A stretch of DNA of 64,000 nucleotides from Mycolicibacterium brisbanense (lineage in GTDB: Bacteria; Actinomycetota; Actinomycetes; Mycobacteriales; Mycobacteriaceae): the NCBI RefSeq assembly GCF_001570425.1, contig NZ_BCSX01000051.1, forward strand, positions 124,001-188,000. The letters are read 5' to 3'. Numbering within the stretch: the first letter of the stretch is position 1; the number at the start of each line of letters is the position of its first letter. The notes beneath the pieces were generated by a model. That model searched no databases, had not been told where the DNA came from, and saw nothing but the letters and a program-made list of their open reading frames with translations. Below, one piece after another: positions 9,468 to 17,534 of the stretch. A program made the position numbers and the translations under genes.

Positions 9468-10931
9468 GTGACCCAATCCAATGATCTGACTGTTCCAGTA
9501 GCGCAACCAACTCTCTCGCCCGGTGAGCCGCAGCTCTCGCGCCAGCTCTCCAACCGCCATATCCAGCTCATCGCCATCGGTGGCGCGATCGGCACCGGGC
9601 TGTTCATGGGCTCGGGCAAGACCATCAGTCTGGCCGGCCCGTCGGTGATCTTCGTGTACATGATCATCGGCTTCATGCTCTTCTTCGTCATGCGGGCGAT
9701 GGGCGAGCTGTTGCTGTCCGACCTGCACTACAAATCGTTCGCCGATTTCGCCGCGGATCTGCTCGGCCCGTGGGCCGGGTTCTTCACCGGCTGGACGTAC
9801 TGGTTCTGCTGGATCGTCACCGGTGTCGCCGACGTCGTCGCGATCTCCGGCTATGTCACCTACTGGTGGCCGCACCTGCCGCTGTGGATACCCGCCCTGG
9901 TGACCGTCGGCGTGCTGATCGGGCTGAACCTGCCGACCGTGCGCGCGTTCGGGGAAACCGAATTCTGGTTCGCCCTGATCAAAATCGTCGCGATCGGGGC
10001 GTTGATCGTCGTGGGCCTGGTGATGGTGATAAACCACTTCCAGGCGCCGGGCGGGGCGCATGCCAGCTTCGCCAACCTGTGGAATGACGGCGGCTTCTTC
10101 CCCACGGGCCCAATGGGATTCGTGGCCGGGTTCCAGATCGCCACGTTCGCGTTCGTCGGCATCGAACTCGTGGGCACCACCGCGGCCGAGGCCAAGAACC
10201 CCGAGAAGAACCTGCCGAAGGCCATCAACTCGATCCCGGTGCGCGTGATGCTGTTCTACGTCGCCGCGCTGGCCGTCATCATCTCGGTCACACCGTGGCG
10301 TGAGATCAGCGCCGACCGCAGCCCGTTCGTCGCCATGTTCAGCCTCGCCGGGCTGGGCATCGCCGCGTCGGTGATCAATTTCGTGGTGCTCACCTCGGCC
10401 ACCTCATCGGCCAACTCCGGCATCTACTCGACCTCGCGAATGGTCTACGGCCTGGCTCAAGAGGGCGATGCGCCAACCCGATTCGGCAAACTGACCTCGC
10501 GACGGGTGCCTGCCAACGCGTTGTTCCTGTCCGGGGTGTTCCTGCTCTCCGGTGTGGTGATGGTCGCCGTCGGTGACTCGATCATCGAGGCGTTCACCAT
10601 CGTCACCACCATCTCGTCGCTGTGCTTCATCTTCGTCTGGACCATCATCCTGACGAGCTACCTGGTGTATCGCCGGCGTCGGCCGCACCTGCACGAGGCG
10701 TCGAAGTTCAAGATGCCCGGCGGCATCGCGATGTGCTACGTCGTGCTGGCGTTCTTCGTGTTCCTGGTCTGGGCGTTCACCCAGAAGCCCGACACGCTGC
10801 ACGCGCTGCTCGTCACGCCGGTGTGGTTCATCGTGCTCGGCATCGCCTGGGCGGTGCTGCGGCGTCGGCCCACGCACGTCGCTCGCGAAGCCAAGTTCCG
10901 CGCTGAACTGAACGACACCGCGGCCGACTGA
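9468..10931 (+). CDS. cycA: CycA-type glycine/D-Ala/D-Ser permease (AAT family)
   Basis: 12-TM proton symporter of the amino-acid transporter family, 487 residues. It opens with LSNRHIQLIAIGGAIGTGLFMGSGK, the hallmark AAT/CycA N terminus, and has the FAFVGIELVGTTAAEAKNP motif mid-protein. The substrate call is strengthened by the glycine riboswitch in its leader. GTG start at 9468 with CAGAGGA about 4 nt upstream; an in-frame upstream frame runs through the riboswitch and is not coding. In mycobacteria CycA orthologues also transport D-cycloserine and D-alanine (family knowledge). Confidence 0.88.
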   Translation: MTQSNDLTVPVAQPTLSPGEPQLSRQLSNRHIQLIAIGGAIGTGLFMGSGKTISLAGPSVIFVYMIIGFMLFFVMRAMGELLLSDLHYKSFADFAADLLGPWAGFFTGWTYWFCWIVTGVADVVAISGYVTYWWPHLPLWIPALVTVGVLIGLNLPTVRAFGETEFWFALIKIVAIGALIVVGLVMVINHFQAPGGAHASFANLWNDGGFFPTGPMGFVAGFQIATFAFVGIELVGTTAAEAKNPEKNLPKAINSIPVRVMLFYVAALAVIISVTPWREISADRSPFVAMFSLAGLGIAASVINFVVLTSATSSANSGIYSTSRMVYGLAQEGDAPTRFGKLTSRRVPANALFLSGVFLLSGVVMVAVGDSIIEAFTIVTTISSLCFIFVWTIILTSYLVYRRRRPHLHEASKFKMPGGIAMCYVVLAFFVFLVWAFTQKPDTLHALLVTPVWFIVLGIAWAVLRRRPTHVAREAKFRAELNDTAAD

Positions 10932-10941
10932 CGGTGCGGCA

Positions 10942-10974
10942 GGCCGGCGGTGTCCGACAGCGACACCGCCGGCC
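10942..10974. terminator. Stem-loop after cycA
   Basis: Perfect 13-bp inverted repeat (GGCCGGCGGTGTC, 10942-10954; complement 10962-10974) with a 7-nt loop and no T-run. This is the form many mycobacterial terminators take. Confidence 0.6.
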
Positions 10975-11016
10975 ATGCGCGGCGGTCACGAACCGGCGCA
11001 GCGATACGCTCGCTGG

Positions 11017-12870
11017 GTGCCCAACGCGATCCGTGCCGTCATCGCCGTCCTGGTCAGCACCGCGCTGGTCCTGACCGGCTGCACCACCGGGCACGATGCG
11101 GACACGCAGCGTCCGTTCCCCGCTGCGGTGGGACGGGGCCCGTGCGAAGTGACGACCGAACACGACGTACCGGCCTCGATGCGCGACGGCACCGTCTTGC
11201 GCGCCGACGTCTACCGTCCCAAGACCTCCGACGCGGTACCGGTCATCCTGATGCGTACCCAGTACGGCAAGTCGGCGGCACAGACGGACGTGGACCGCTT
11301 CGAGCCGCCCGATTGGTTCGCGTCGCACTGTTATCTGGTTGTGGTGCAGGATATTCGGGGTCAGGGCAACTCGGGCGGCGTGTTCAGTGAGTTCACCCAC
11401 GACATGGACGACGGTTACGACTCGGTGGAATGGGCGGCCGCCCTGCCGGGTTCGAACGGCAAGGTCGGCATGTACGGGTCGTCCTACGTAGGGGCCACCC
11501 AGTGGCTGGCGGCGGTGACCACGCCACCGCACCTGGTGACCATCGTCCCCGCGAACACCGCATCGGACTACTACGACGGCTGGAACTACGAGGGCGGGGA
11601 ATTCCGGTTGGGGTTCGTGCTGCCGTGGGCGATCGAGGACATCGCCACCACCGCCGCTATCAACCGCGATGACAAGCAGGCCGTGGCGCAGCTGAACGCC
11701 GCAGCCGCGGACCCGACCCGATGGCTGAATTTCCGTCCGTTCAAAGACCTTCCACCGATGCAGCCGGCCAACCCTGTGGTCGCGCCGTGGTATTTCGACT
11801 GGATCCGGCACAGCACCCGTGACGACTTCTGGCGCCGGTTCAGCATCAGAGACCGTTACCCCGCGGTGAAGATCCCCGTGCTGCACGTCGAGGGCTGGTA
11901 CGACGCCTTCCTGGCCGGCGGCATCGAGAACTTCACCGGGATGACGGCCCACGGCGGCAGCGATCTGGCGCGGACCAACCAGCGGCTGGTCATCGGACCA
12001 TGGGACCACGTCGGTTGGGGCAGAACCGACTCCGTGGCAGCGCCGATGCTCAAGGACATCGGGCCGGTGGCCAACAGCCCCATCAACGAACTCCAACTCG
12101 CCTGGTATGACCACTTTCTCAAGGGTCAGGGCAACGATGTGGCCGGCTCGCCCCGCGTCGACTACTTCCTGATGGGCGCCAACGTTTGGAAGACGGCACC
12201 GAATTGGCCGCTGCCGCAAACACATTGGGCCAACTGGTATCTCTCCGGCTCCGGCGGGCTGGCCGAGAGGGAGGGGGAACTTACGGCCCAGCCGCCGGCC
12301 GCGCAACCGCCCGACACCTATCTCTACGATCCGGCCTTTCCCGCGCCCAGCCTCGGCGGACACTCCTGCTGCGGGGCGACGAAGAGCCAGCAGGGGCCCT
12401 ACGACCAGACTCCGGTCGAGCAACGCTCCGACGTGCTGGTGTACAGCTCGGCGCCGCTGACCAAGGACACCGAGGTCACCGGCCCGGTCACGGTGACGCT
12501 GTGGGCCCAGTCCACGGCTGCCGACACCGACTTCACCGCGAAACTCCTCGTCGTCAAACCTGACGGGCAGGCGGTCAACCTCAACAACGGCATCCTGCGC
12601 ACACCGTTTCGCGATTCGCTGTCCGACCCGACGCCGACGACGCCGGGGCAGCCCTACCAGTACCGGATCCAGGTCTGGCCCACGAGCTATCTGTTCCGGG
12701 CGGGCGACCGCATCCGGTTGGAGGTCTCCAGCAGCGACTACCCGCAGTTCGCACCCAATCCCAACACCGGGGCACCGTTCGGGCAAGACACCAGGACCCA
12801 GCAGGCCACCCAGACCGTCCTGCACGATCCGGCCCATCCGTCGTCGATCACTCTGCCGGTCATCGGCTGA
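11017..12870 (+). CDS. CocE/NonD-family hydrolase lipoprotein (S15-like)
   Basis: Putative exported serine hydrolase of 617 residues. The N terminus is a lipoprotein signal: hydrophobic core then lipobox LTGC. An alpha/beta-hydrolase domain follows, with the nucleophile elbow MYGSSYVGATQ (about residue 155), the CocE/X-Pro dipeptidyl-peptidase signature, and a C-terminal jelly-roll domain (about 420-610) ending in the usual region with RIRLEVSSSDYPQF. Start: GTG at 11017, with TACGCT just upstream suggesting a leaderless message; an ATG at 10975 would put 14 extra residues before the signal peptide. Esterase or acyl-peptidase activity is likely; the substrate is unknown. Confidence 0.88.
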   Translation: MPNAIRAVIAVLVSTALVLTGCTTGHDADTQRPFPAAVGRGPCEVTTEHDVPASMRDGTVLRADVYRPKTSDAVPVILMRTQYGKSAAQTDVDRFEPPDWFASHCYLVVVQDIRGQGNSGGVFSEFTHDMDDGYDSVEWAAALPGSNGKVGMYGSSYVGATQWLAAVTTPPHLVTIVPANTASDYYDGWNYEGGEFRLGFVLPWAIEDIATTAAINRDDKQAVAQLNAAAADPTRWLNFRPFKDLPPMQPANPVVAPWYFDWIRHSTRDDFWRRFSIRDRYPAVKIPVLHVEGWYDAFLAGGIENFTGMTAHGGSDLARTNQRLVIGPWDHVGWGRTDSVAAPMLKDIGPVANSPINELQLAWYDHFLKGQGNDVAGSPRVDYFLMGANVWKTAPNWPLPQTHWANWYLSGSGGLAEREGELTAQPPAAQPPDTYLYDPAFPAPSLGGHSCCGATKSQQGPYDQTPVEQRSDVLVYSSAPLTKDTEVTGPVTVTLWAQSTAADTDFTAKLLVVKPDGQAVNLNNGILRTPFRDSLSDPTPTTPGQPYQYRIQVWPTSYLFRAGDRIRLEVSSSDYPQFAPNPNTGAPFGQDTRTQQATQTVLHDPAHPSSITLPVIG

Positions 12871-12914
12871 GACCCGCGGGGAACAATCCGGCGCCGCTGC
12901 GCGACTATAGGAGG

Positions 12915-13607
12915 GTGAACTGCGAGGTGGCGCGCGAGGCGCTGTCGGCCCGGCTCGACGGTGAGCGCGAGCCCGTGCCGTCGGCGCGGGTCGACGAGCA
13001 CCTGCGCGAGTGCGCCGACTGCCGGGCCTGGCGCGACGCCGTCACCAGTCAGGCGCTCGACCTGCGTCGGCTGGCCGAACGCCGACCCACGCTCACCGCG
13101 CTCGAACACTCCGTCGAGCAGCCCCGGCGCGCGTGGCTGGGCTGGCGGCGCGGGGCGCTGCTCGCTGTCGGCGTGGTGCAGATCCTGCTCGCGGCCGTAC
13201 AGGGGCTCGGGCTCAGTGTGGGGCTGGCCCACGATCACGGCATGGGCGGCGGGCACCTGCTCAACGAGTCGACGGCGTGGTCGGCCGCGCTCGGCGCCGT
13301 GATGATCGGCGCGGCGCTGCGGCCTGTCGCGGCCGCAGGCCTGGCAGGGGTGTTGAGCGTGTTCGCCGCGGTGCTGACGGTGTACGTCGCCGTCGACGCG
13401 ACGATGGGCGCCGTCACGCCGGTGCGGATGCTCACGCATCTGCCCGTGCTGCTCGGCGCGGTCCTCGCGGTCCTGGTGTGGCGCGATGCGGCGTCAGGGC
13501 CGGAACCCGGACGGCACGCGGCCGAGTCCGATATCGCCTTGCCGCACAACGCATCCCGAGGCCGTCGCCGCGGCCATCTGTGGCCGACCGACGGCTCGGC
13601 CGCCTAG
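12915..13607 (+). CDS. Zinc-finger membrane protein, anti-sigma (ZAS) type
   Basis: 230 residues. The cytosolic N terminus carries C3 and the H29-x3-C33-x2-C36 pattern (HLRECADC) of zinc-associated anti-sigma domains. About four hydrophobic segments follow (about 77-95, 115-135, 140-162, 175-190). This is the architecture of membrane-bound anti-sigma factors. No sigma gene is adjacent; the nearest is the SigC-like gene at 22431, across the metal/redox cluster. GTG start at 12915, immediately after TATAGGAGG, so possibly leaderless. Partner assignment is inference. Confidence 0.72.
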   Translation: MNCEVAREALSARLDGEREPVPSARVDEHLRECADCRAWRDAVTSQALDLRRLAERRPTLTALEHSVEQPRRAWLGWRRGALLAVGVVQILLAAVQGLGLSVGLAHDHGMGGGHLLNESTAWSAALGAVMIGAALRPVAAAGLAGVLSVFAAVLTVYVAVDATMGAVTPVRMLTHLPVLLGAVLAVLVWRDAASGPEPGRHAAESDIALPHNASRGRRRGHLWPTDGSAA

Positions 13608-13624
13608 AACACGGTGAATTTCGA

Positions 13625-13636
13625 GTAGTGCACTAC
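13625..13636. promoter_or_regulatory. 12-bp perfect palindrome upstream of the repeat protein
   Basis: GTAGTGCACTAC is a perfect palindrome in the 135-bp gap before the gene at 13743. Possible operator; no known regulator is assigned. Confidence 0.35.
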
Positions 13637-13742
13637 GCGGGACGACAGTGTGCCCGCAGGCCAAGACTGATGCGTGTCGACGGGTCCGGGCACAGGGACT
13701 CGGCTCAATCACCTGCTCGACGACGACGGCTCGGAGGGCGTC

Positions 13743-15344
13743 ATGTCGAAAAAATTTGTCATCACACCGGGTGGGCGGCGCGCCGCCGAACTCGTGCACC
13801 ACGTCGCGCCGGACTCGGTGGTCCACGTCGCCGACGGTAGGATGCGCCATGTCACGCGGGCAGGGGAGCTACTCCGCGATGTCGGGCCGGTGCCGCCGCA
13901 CGAGCCGGGTGTACCGCTGATGCCCGCGAACGTCATGCAACCACCCGAGCAGCTTCCCGAATTCGGAACGGGCTGGATCACATTCGCCAACTTTCAGAGC
14001 GGCGCACCGCTGCAGTCGTTCCTCACGACGTGGGTGGTGCCCGGCGCACCTCAGACGCAGAACGGTCAGCTGCTCTACCTGTTCAACGGCCTGCAGAACA
14101 GCTCGATGATCTTGCAGCCCGTCCTGCAGTGGGGCGACAACGGCATCTTCGGCGGCGACCACTGGTGTGTCGCGAGCTGGTACGCCGACGGCCAGGGCGG
14201 CGCGGCCTCCTACACCTCGCCGGTGACCGTGCACGTCGGTGACACCCTGGTCGGCCGGATGACGAGGGTCACCGGCACCGCAGGCCTACCGCTGGGCGCG
14301 GTGTGGACCTGCGAATTCGTCGGGATCGCCGATAGCAAGCTGACCATCCTCACCACCGACGAACTGCTGGACTGTGTGCAGACCCTCGAGTGCTATTCGA
14401 TCACGCGGGCCTCGGACTACCCGAGTTCGACCGACACCCGGATGCGGGCGATCGCGATCACCGATAGCGACGGCTCGGCGGCACCGTTGAGTTGGAGCCC
14501 GGTCGACAAGATCACCGACTGCGGCCAGCACACCGTGATCGTCGACAACTCGTCGACCCACGGGGAGGTGCAGCTGTGGTATCGCGACGACATCCTGCCC
14601 GGAGCGGCTGTGGCACAAGGCCGTTGGAAGACGATCCAGCTCACGCACCAGTTGATCCCGATGCCTGACGGCAAGGTGCTGGACTGGGTGCCCGCCGACG
14701 GGACGTGGCGGCTGTGGCATTACGACGCGTCGAGCACGCATGACGTGTTGCCGGGTAACCCGGTGGCGAGCTGCCAGTGGCAGACGATCCGCTCCGGGCA
14801 TCAGTTGGTCCCGATGCATGACGGCAAGGTGCTGGACTGGGTGCCGGGCGACGGGACGTGGCGGCTGTGGCATTACGACGCGTCGAGCACGCATGACGTG
14901 TTGCCGGGCAACGCGGTGGCCAGTGGGCAGTGGCAGACGATCCGCTCCGGGCATCAGTTGATCCCGATGCATGACGGCAAGGTCCTGGATTGGGTGGCGG
15001 GTGACGGGACGTGGCGGCTGTGGAACTACGACGCCACCCACGTCCATGATGTCCTGCCCGGCAACGCGGTGGCCAGCGGCCAGTGGAAGACGATCGGCTC
15101 CGGGCACCAGCTGGTCCCGATGCATGACGGCAAGGTGCTGGACTGGGTGCCCGGGGACGGCACGTGGCGGTTGTGGAACTACGACCCCGCCAGCGTGCAC
15201 GACGTGCTGCCCGGTTCGCCGGTGGACATCGGCAACTGGTTCAGCATCCACGCGCCTCAGCAGCTCATCGTCATGCACGATGGCTTGGTCCTCGACTGGG
15301 ATCCGCTCACCGGAGACTGGCGCCTCTGGCGCTACCAGCCCTAG
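13743..15344 (+). CDS. Beta-sandwich plus 51-residue-repeat (propeller-like) protein
   Basis: 533 residues, no named function. Residues 1-65 form a short leader without an obvious signal peptide. Residues about 70-270 look like an all-beta domain rich in Trp, with TGWITFANFQ, LQPVLQWGD and HWCVASWYADG, reminiscent of glutamic-peptidase/lectin-like sandwiches (weak inference). From residue 295 to the end come five tandem units of exactly 51 aa, each with HQLxPMHDGKVLDW, DGTWRLWxYD and DVLPG, the last one cut after the WRLW strand. A weaker copy (EVQLWYRDDILPG) precedes them. Such repeats suggest a beta-propeller or lectin-like stalk. ATG at 13743 has GGAGGG 4 nt upstream; GTG at 13674 is less likely. 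Confidence 0.7.
   Translation: MSKKFVITPGGRRAAELVHHVAPDSVVHVADGRMRHVTRAGELLRDVGPVPPHEPGVPLMPANVMQPPEQLPEFGTGWITFANFQSGAPLQSFLTTWVVPGAPQTQNGQLLYLFNGLQNSSMILQPVLQWGDNGIFGGDHWCVASWYADGQGGAASYTSPVTVHVGDTLVGRMTRVTGTAGLPLGAVWTCEFVGIADSKLTILTTDELLDCVQTLECYSITRASDYPSSTDTRMRAIAITDSDGSAAPLSWSPVDKITDCGQHTVIVDNSSTHGEVQLWYRDDILPGAAVAQGRWKTIQLTHQLIPMPDGKVLDWVPADGTWRLWHYDASSTHDVLPGNPVASCQWQTIRSGHQLVPMHDGKVLDWVPGDGTWRLWHYDASSTHDVLPGNAVASGQWQTIRSGHQLIPMHDGKVLDWVAGDGTWRLWNYDATHVHDVLPGNAVASGQWKTIGSGHQLVPMHDGKVLDWVPGDGTWRLWNYDPASVHDVLPGSPVDIGNWFSIHAPQQLIVMHDGLVLDWDPLTGDWRLWRYQP
14625..15344 (+). repeat. Five 153-bp tandem units (51-codon repeats)
   Basis: The unit-start Trp codon falls at 14625, 14778, 14931, 15084 and 15237, an exact 153-bp period. 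Units 1-4 are nearly identical over long stretches (for instance GACGGGACGTGGCGGCTGTGG), including at third positions, which suggests recent duplication or gene conversion. Unit 5 is more diverged and truncated. Confidence 0.95.
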
Positions 15345-15358
15345 TCGCTACGGCCTCG

Positions 15359-15985
15359 TCAGAGCATCACCCCGAACATCACCGCCATCCCCGCCGCCAT
15401 CATGGCCTGGCACGCGGCACCGATGTGGCGTCGCGTCGGATCAGCTTGGCGCGCAGCGAAATAGCGGTACAGCCACCATACGGCGGCAGCCGCGAACACC
15501 ACGGTGCACAGCCAGTCGACGGCGTCGATCCAGCCCGGATAGCCCGGGCCGGTCGACGCCTCGGCTGCGGTGGACATGTCCATGCCGGGCATGTCCATCG
15601 CCATCGCCGAGGCGTGCGTGTCGTGGTGCCCCGATGTCGTCTGGCCCGGTAGTAGCCCGCCGTTCATCACGGCGTACATCCACGCCATGGCCAGCATCAT
15701 GAAGGCGTGATACCCGGCGACGGCCCGGTGCGCAGCCGTCGTCGCCGCGATCGCCGCGAACCACACGGTGGCCGCGGCGAAGAACACCATCGGGCCGGTG
15801 GTGGGCAGTGCCGCACCTCGCGGCCACGCCATCACCGCCATGGCCACCGCCATGACGAAGTGCAGAAGATGGCCCACCACATGTGTCCACGACCGGCTTC
15901 CGGTCACGATGGCGTAACCGCATTCCAGCGCGCTGACGACGAACAACGCCGTAACAATCCAGCGCAAGAAGAGATCGCCGATCAC
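15359..15985 (-). CDS. DUF5134-family membrane protein, His/Met-rich
   Basis: 208 residues with about six hydrophobic segments. A loop at about 115-140 is rich in Met and His (SGHHDTHASAMAMDMPGMDM), a composition seen in copper-handling proteins. The C-terminal half ends with paired helices. It matches the actinobacterial DUF5134 family by its overall pattern. GTG start overlaps the stop of the upstream PepSY gene (GTGA), so the two are translationally coupled. Role in copper or haem-copper metabolism is inferred from the loop and the neighbours. Confidence 0.75.
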   Translation of the reverse strand: MIGDLFLRWIVTALFVVSALECGYAIVTGSRSWTHVVGHLLHFVMAVAMAVMAWPRGAALPTTGPMVFFAAATVWFAAIAATTAAHRAVAGYHAFMMLAMAWMYAVMNGGLLPGQTTSGHHDTHASAMAMDMPGMDMSTAAEASTGPGYPGWIDAVDWLCTVVFAAAAVWWLYRYFAARQADPTRRHIGAACQAMMAAGMAVMFGVML

Positions 15986-17421
15986 CGCCGCACCCTCCGT
16001 GCCTGTCGCCAGCCCAGCGCGGCATCGATGGCGATGAACGCCACCAGCGACACCCCGAACAGCGGCGCGAAGTATCCGAAACTGGCCAGCGCGAGAGTGA
16101 CCAGTACCGCCTCATGCGGCCGTAGCCCGCTCAGCACACCGCGGCGCGGACCGGCGGGCAGCGTCAAACCTGTTGCCCGAGTGGGCCTGCGGCGCCACCA
16201 CATCCGATAACCGAGCACGATGACCACGATCAGCGCGACGGCCACCGCGGCCAGCAGCACCTGGTTGACGACGCCGAACAGGATTCCCATGTGGGCCCCG
16301 ACGATCCAGTCGGCCACCTTGGCCATGACCGGCCAGTCGGCGAAATCGACACGGGCGGTGACCGCTCCGCTCTGCGGGTCGACGGCGATGGCGTCGTAGC
16401 GCGTCGGCCAGTCCCGCTTGTTCTCGGCGACCTGCCAGCCCTGCGTCGGTGAGGCCGGCGGGTACATCCAGATCGGATTGCTCAGCGCGGCATCGTGTGC
16501 GGCTCGCAGCGCCGTATCGGCGCCGCGCAACGCCTGAGATTCGTCGAATCCGGCTGCAGCCGTGGGGGTTCCGTGATGTGCGACGACCGCGTCCGGTGTG
16601 CCGCCGGGCAGCGTGGTATCCACCGATGGCGTCGACCAGGTCAGGTGGGAGCGGATCTCGCTGACGTTCGCGCCTGCGAAACGCGACCATGTCATGCCCG
16701 ACACCGACAGCAGCGCCAGGGCCGCGATGATCCAGACGCCCAGCGCGCCATGCCAAGACAGCAGTCGGCGGCGCCCGGTCACGCCGGTGTCGGGGGAGGC
16801 GATGCGGCGGAGCTTTCCGGTGCCGACGCGATGCCCGATCCACAGCAGCAGACCGGCTCCGGCGATCACCCACAACCAGCTGGCCGCGAGCTCACTGTAA
16901 TTGCGCCCGATCGCTCCGAGATGAAGGTTGCGGTGGAATTCGTCGAACCAGGCCCGCAGCGGCAGCCACTGCCCATATGTCGTCAGCGCGCCGCGAATCT
17001 CGCCGGTGTAGGGGTCGACGAAAACCGTGCGCGCATAGTCCGGCGGGACGTCGTCGACGTTGAGCGTGACCCACGTCGTCTCGTCGGGCGCAGCCGGCGG
17101 CCGGATGCTGGCCACGCTGCCTTCGGGATGGGCCCGACGCACCGCGGCGATCTGGTCGGACAGCGGGAGACGGTGATCACCGACGTGCTCGACGGTGAGT
17201 TCGTGCCGGTTCACGAACGTGTCGATCTGCGGGATCAGCGCGTACAGCAGGCCGGTGAACGCCGCGATCAGGATGAACGGGGCGACGAACACCCCGGCGT
17301 AGAAATGCAGGCGCATCAGGACCGGGCGGAATCTGGCCCATGCCGAGGCGGGCGCCGGTTTCGGGTTCGGCGCAACGGGCCCGTCGCGGTCGACGGGATC
17401 TTCCAGCGGTGTGTGGCTCAC
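15982..17421 (-). CDS. PepSY-associated TM protein
   Basis: About 479 residues from the GTG at 17421; a TTG at 17469 would add 16. The first helix carries the family motif MRLHFYAGVFVAPFILIAAFTGLLYAL. A periplasmic PepSY-like region follows with VFVDPYTGEIRG and WLPLRAWFDEFHRNLHLG, then three more helices and a long C-terminal membrane part. Family members (PiuB/YcnJ-associated type) are linked to iron or copper reduction and uptake, probably haem-binding through membrane histidines. It overlaps DUF5134 by 4 nt and is divergent from the CopD-CtaG gene. Confidence 0.85.
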   Translation of the reverse strand: MSHTPLEDPVDRDGPVAPNPKPAPASAWARFRPVLMRLHFYAGVFVAPFILIAAFTGLLYALIPQIDTFVNRHELTVEHVGDHRLPLSDQIAAVRRAHPEGSVASIRPPAAPDETTWVTLNVDDVPPDYARTVFVDPYTGEIRGALTTYGQWLPLRAWFDEFHRNLHLGAIGRNYSELAASWLWVIAGAGLLLWIGHRVGTGKLRRIASPDTGVTGRRRLLSWHGALGVWIIAALALLSVSGMTWSRFAGANVSEIRSHLTWSTPSVDTTLPGGTPDAVVAHHGTPTAAAGFDESQALRGADTALRAAHDAALSNPIWMYPPASPTQGWQVAENKRDWPTRYDAIAVDPQSGAVTARVDFADWPVMAKVADWIVGAHMGILFGVVNQVLLAAVAVALIVVIVLGYRMWWRRRPTRATGLTLPAGPRRGVLSGLRPHEAVLVTLALASFGYFAPLFGVSLVAFIAIDAALGWRQARRVRR

Positions 17422-17473
17422 GTCTGCATTGGTCGGTGGGGGTCGGCGGATAGTTCCCGCGGCCGTCAATCTC

Positions 17474-17490
17474 TACGACGTGCGGTCGTA
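17474..17490. promoter_or_regulatory. Candidate operator between divergent PepSY and CopD-CtaG genes
   Basis: TACGAC (17474-17479) and GTCGTA (17485-17490) form an inverted repeat with a 5-bp spacer, in the short gap between the divergent starts. It is placed to control both. No regulator identified. Confidence 0.4.
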
Positions 17491-17534
17491 GACTCGTCGG
17501 CGAGTACCTGTCTCCGACGGAGGGCGTCACCCCG

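Noticed and set aside
14625-15344. CRISPR-like or satellite repeat array
   Set aside because: The 153-bp units are in-frame coding repeats without spacers.
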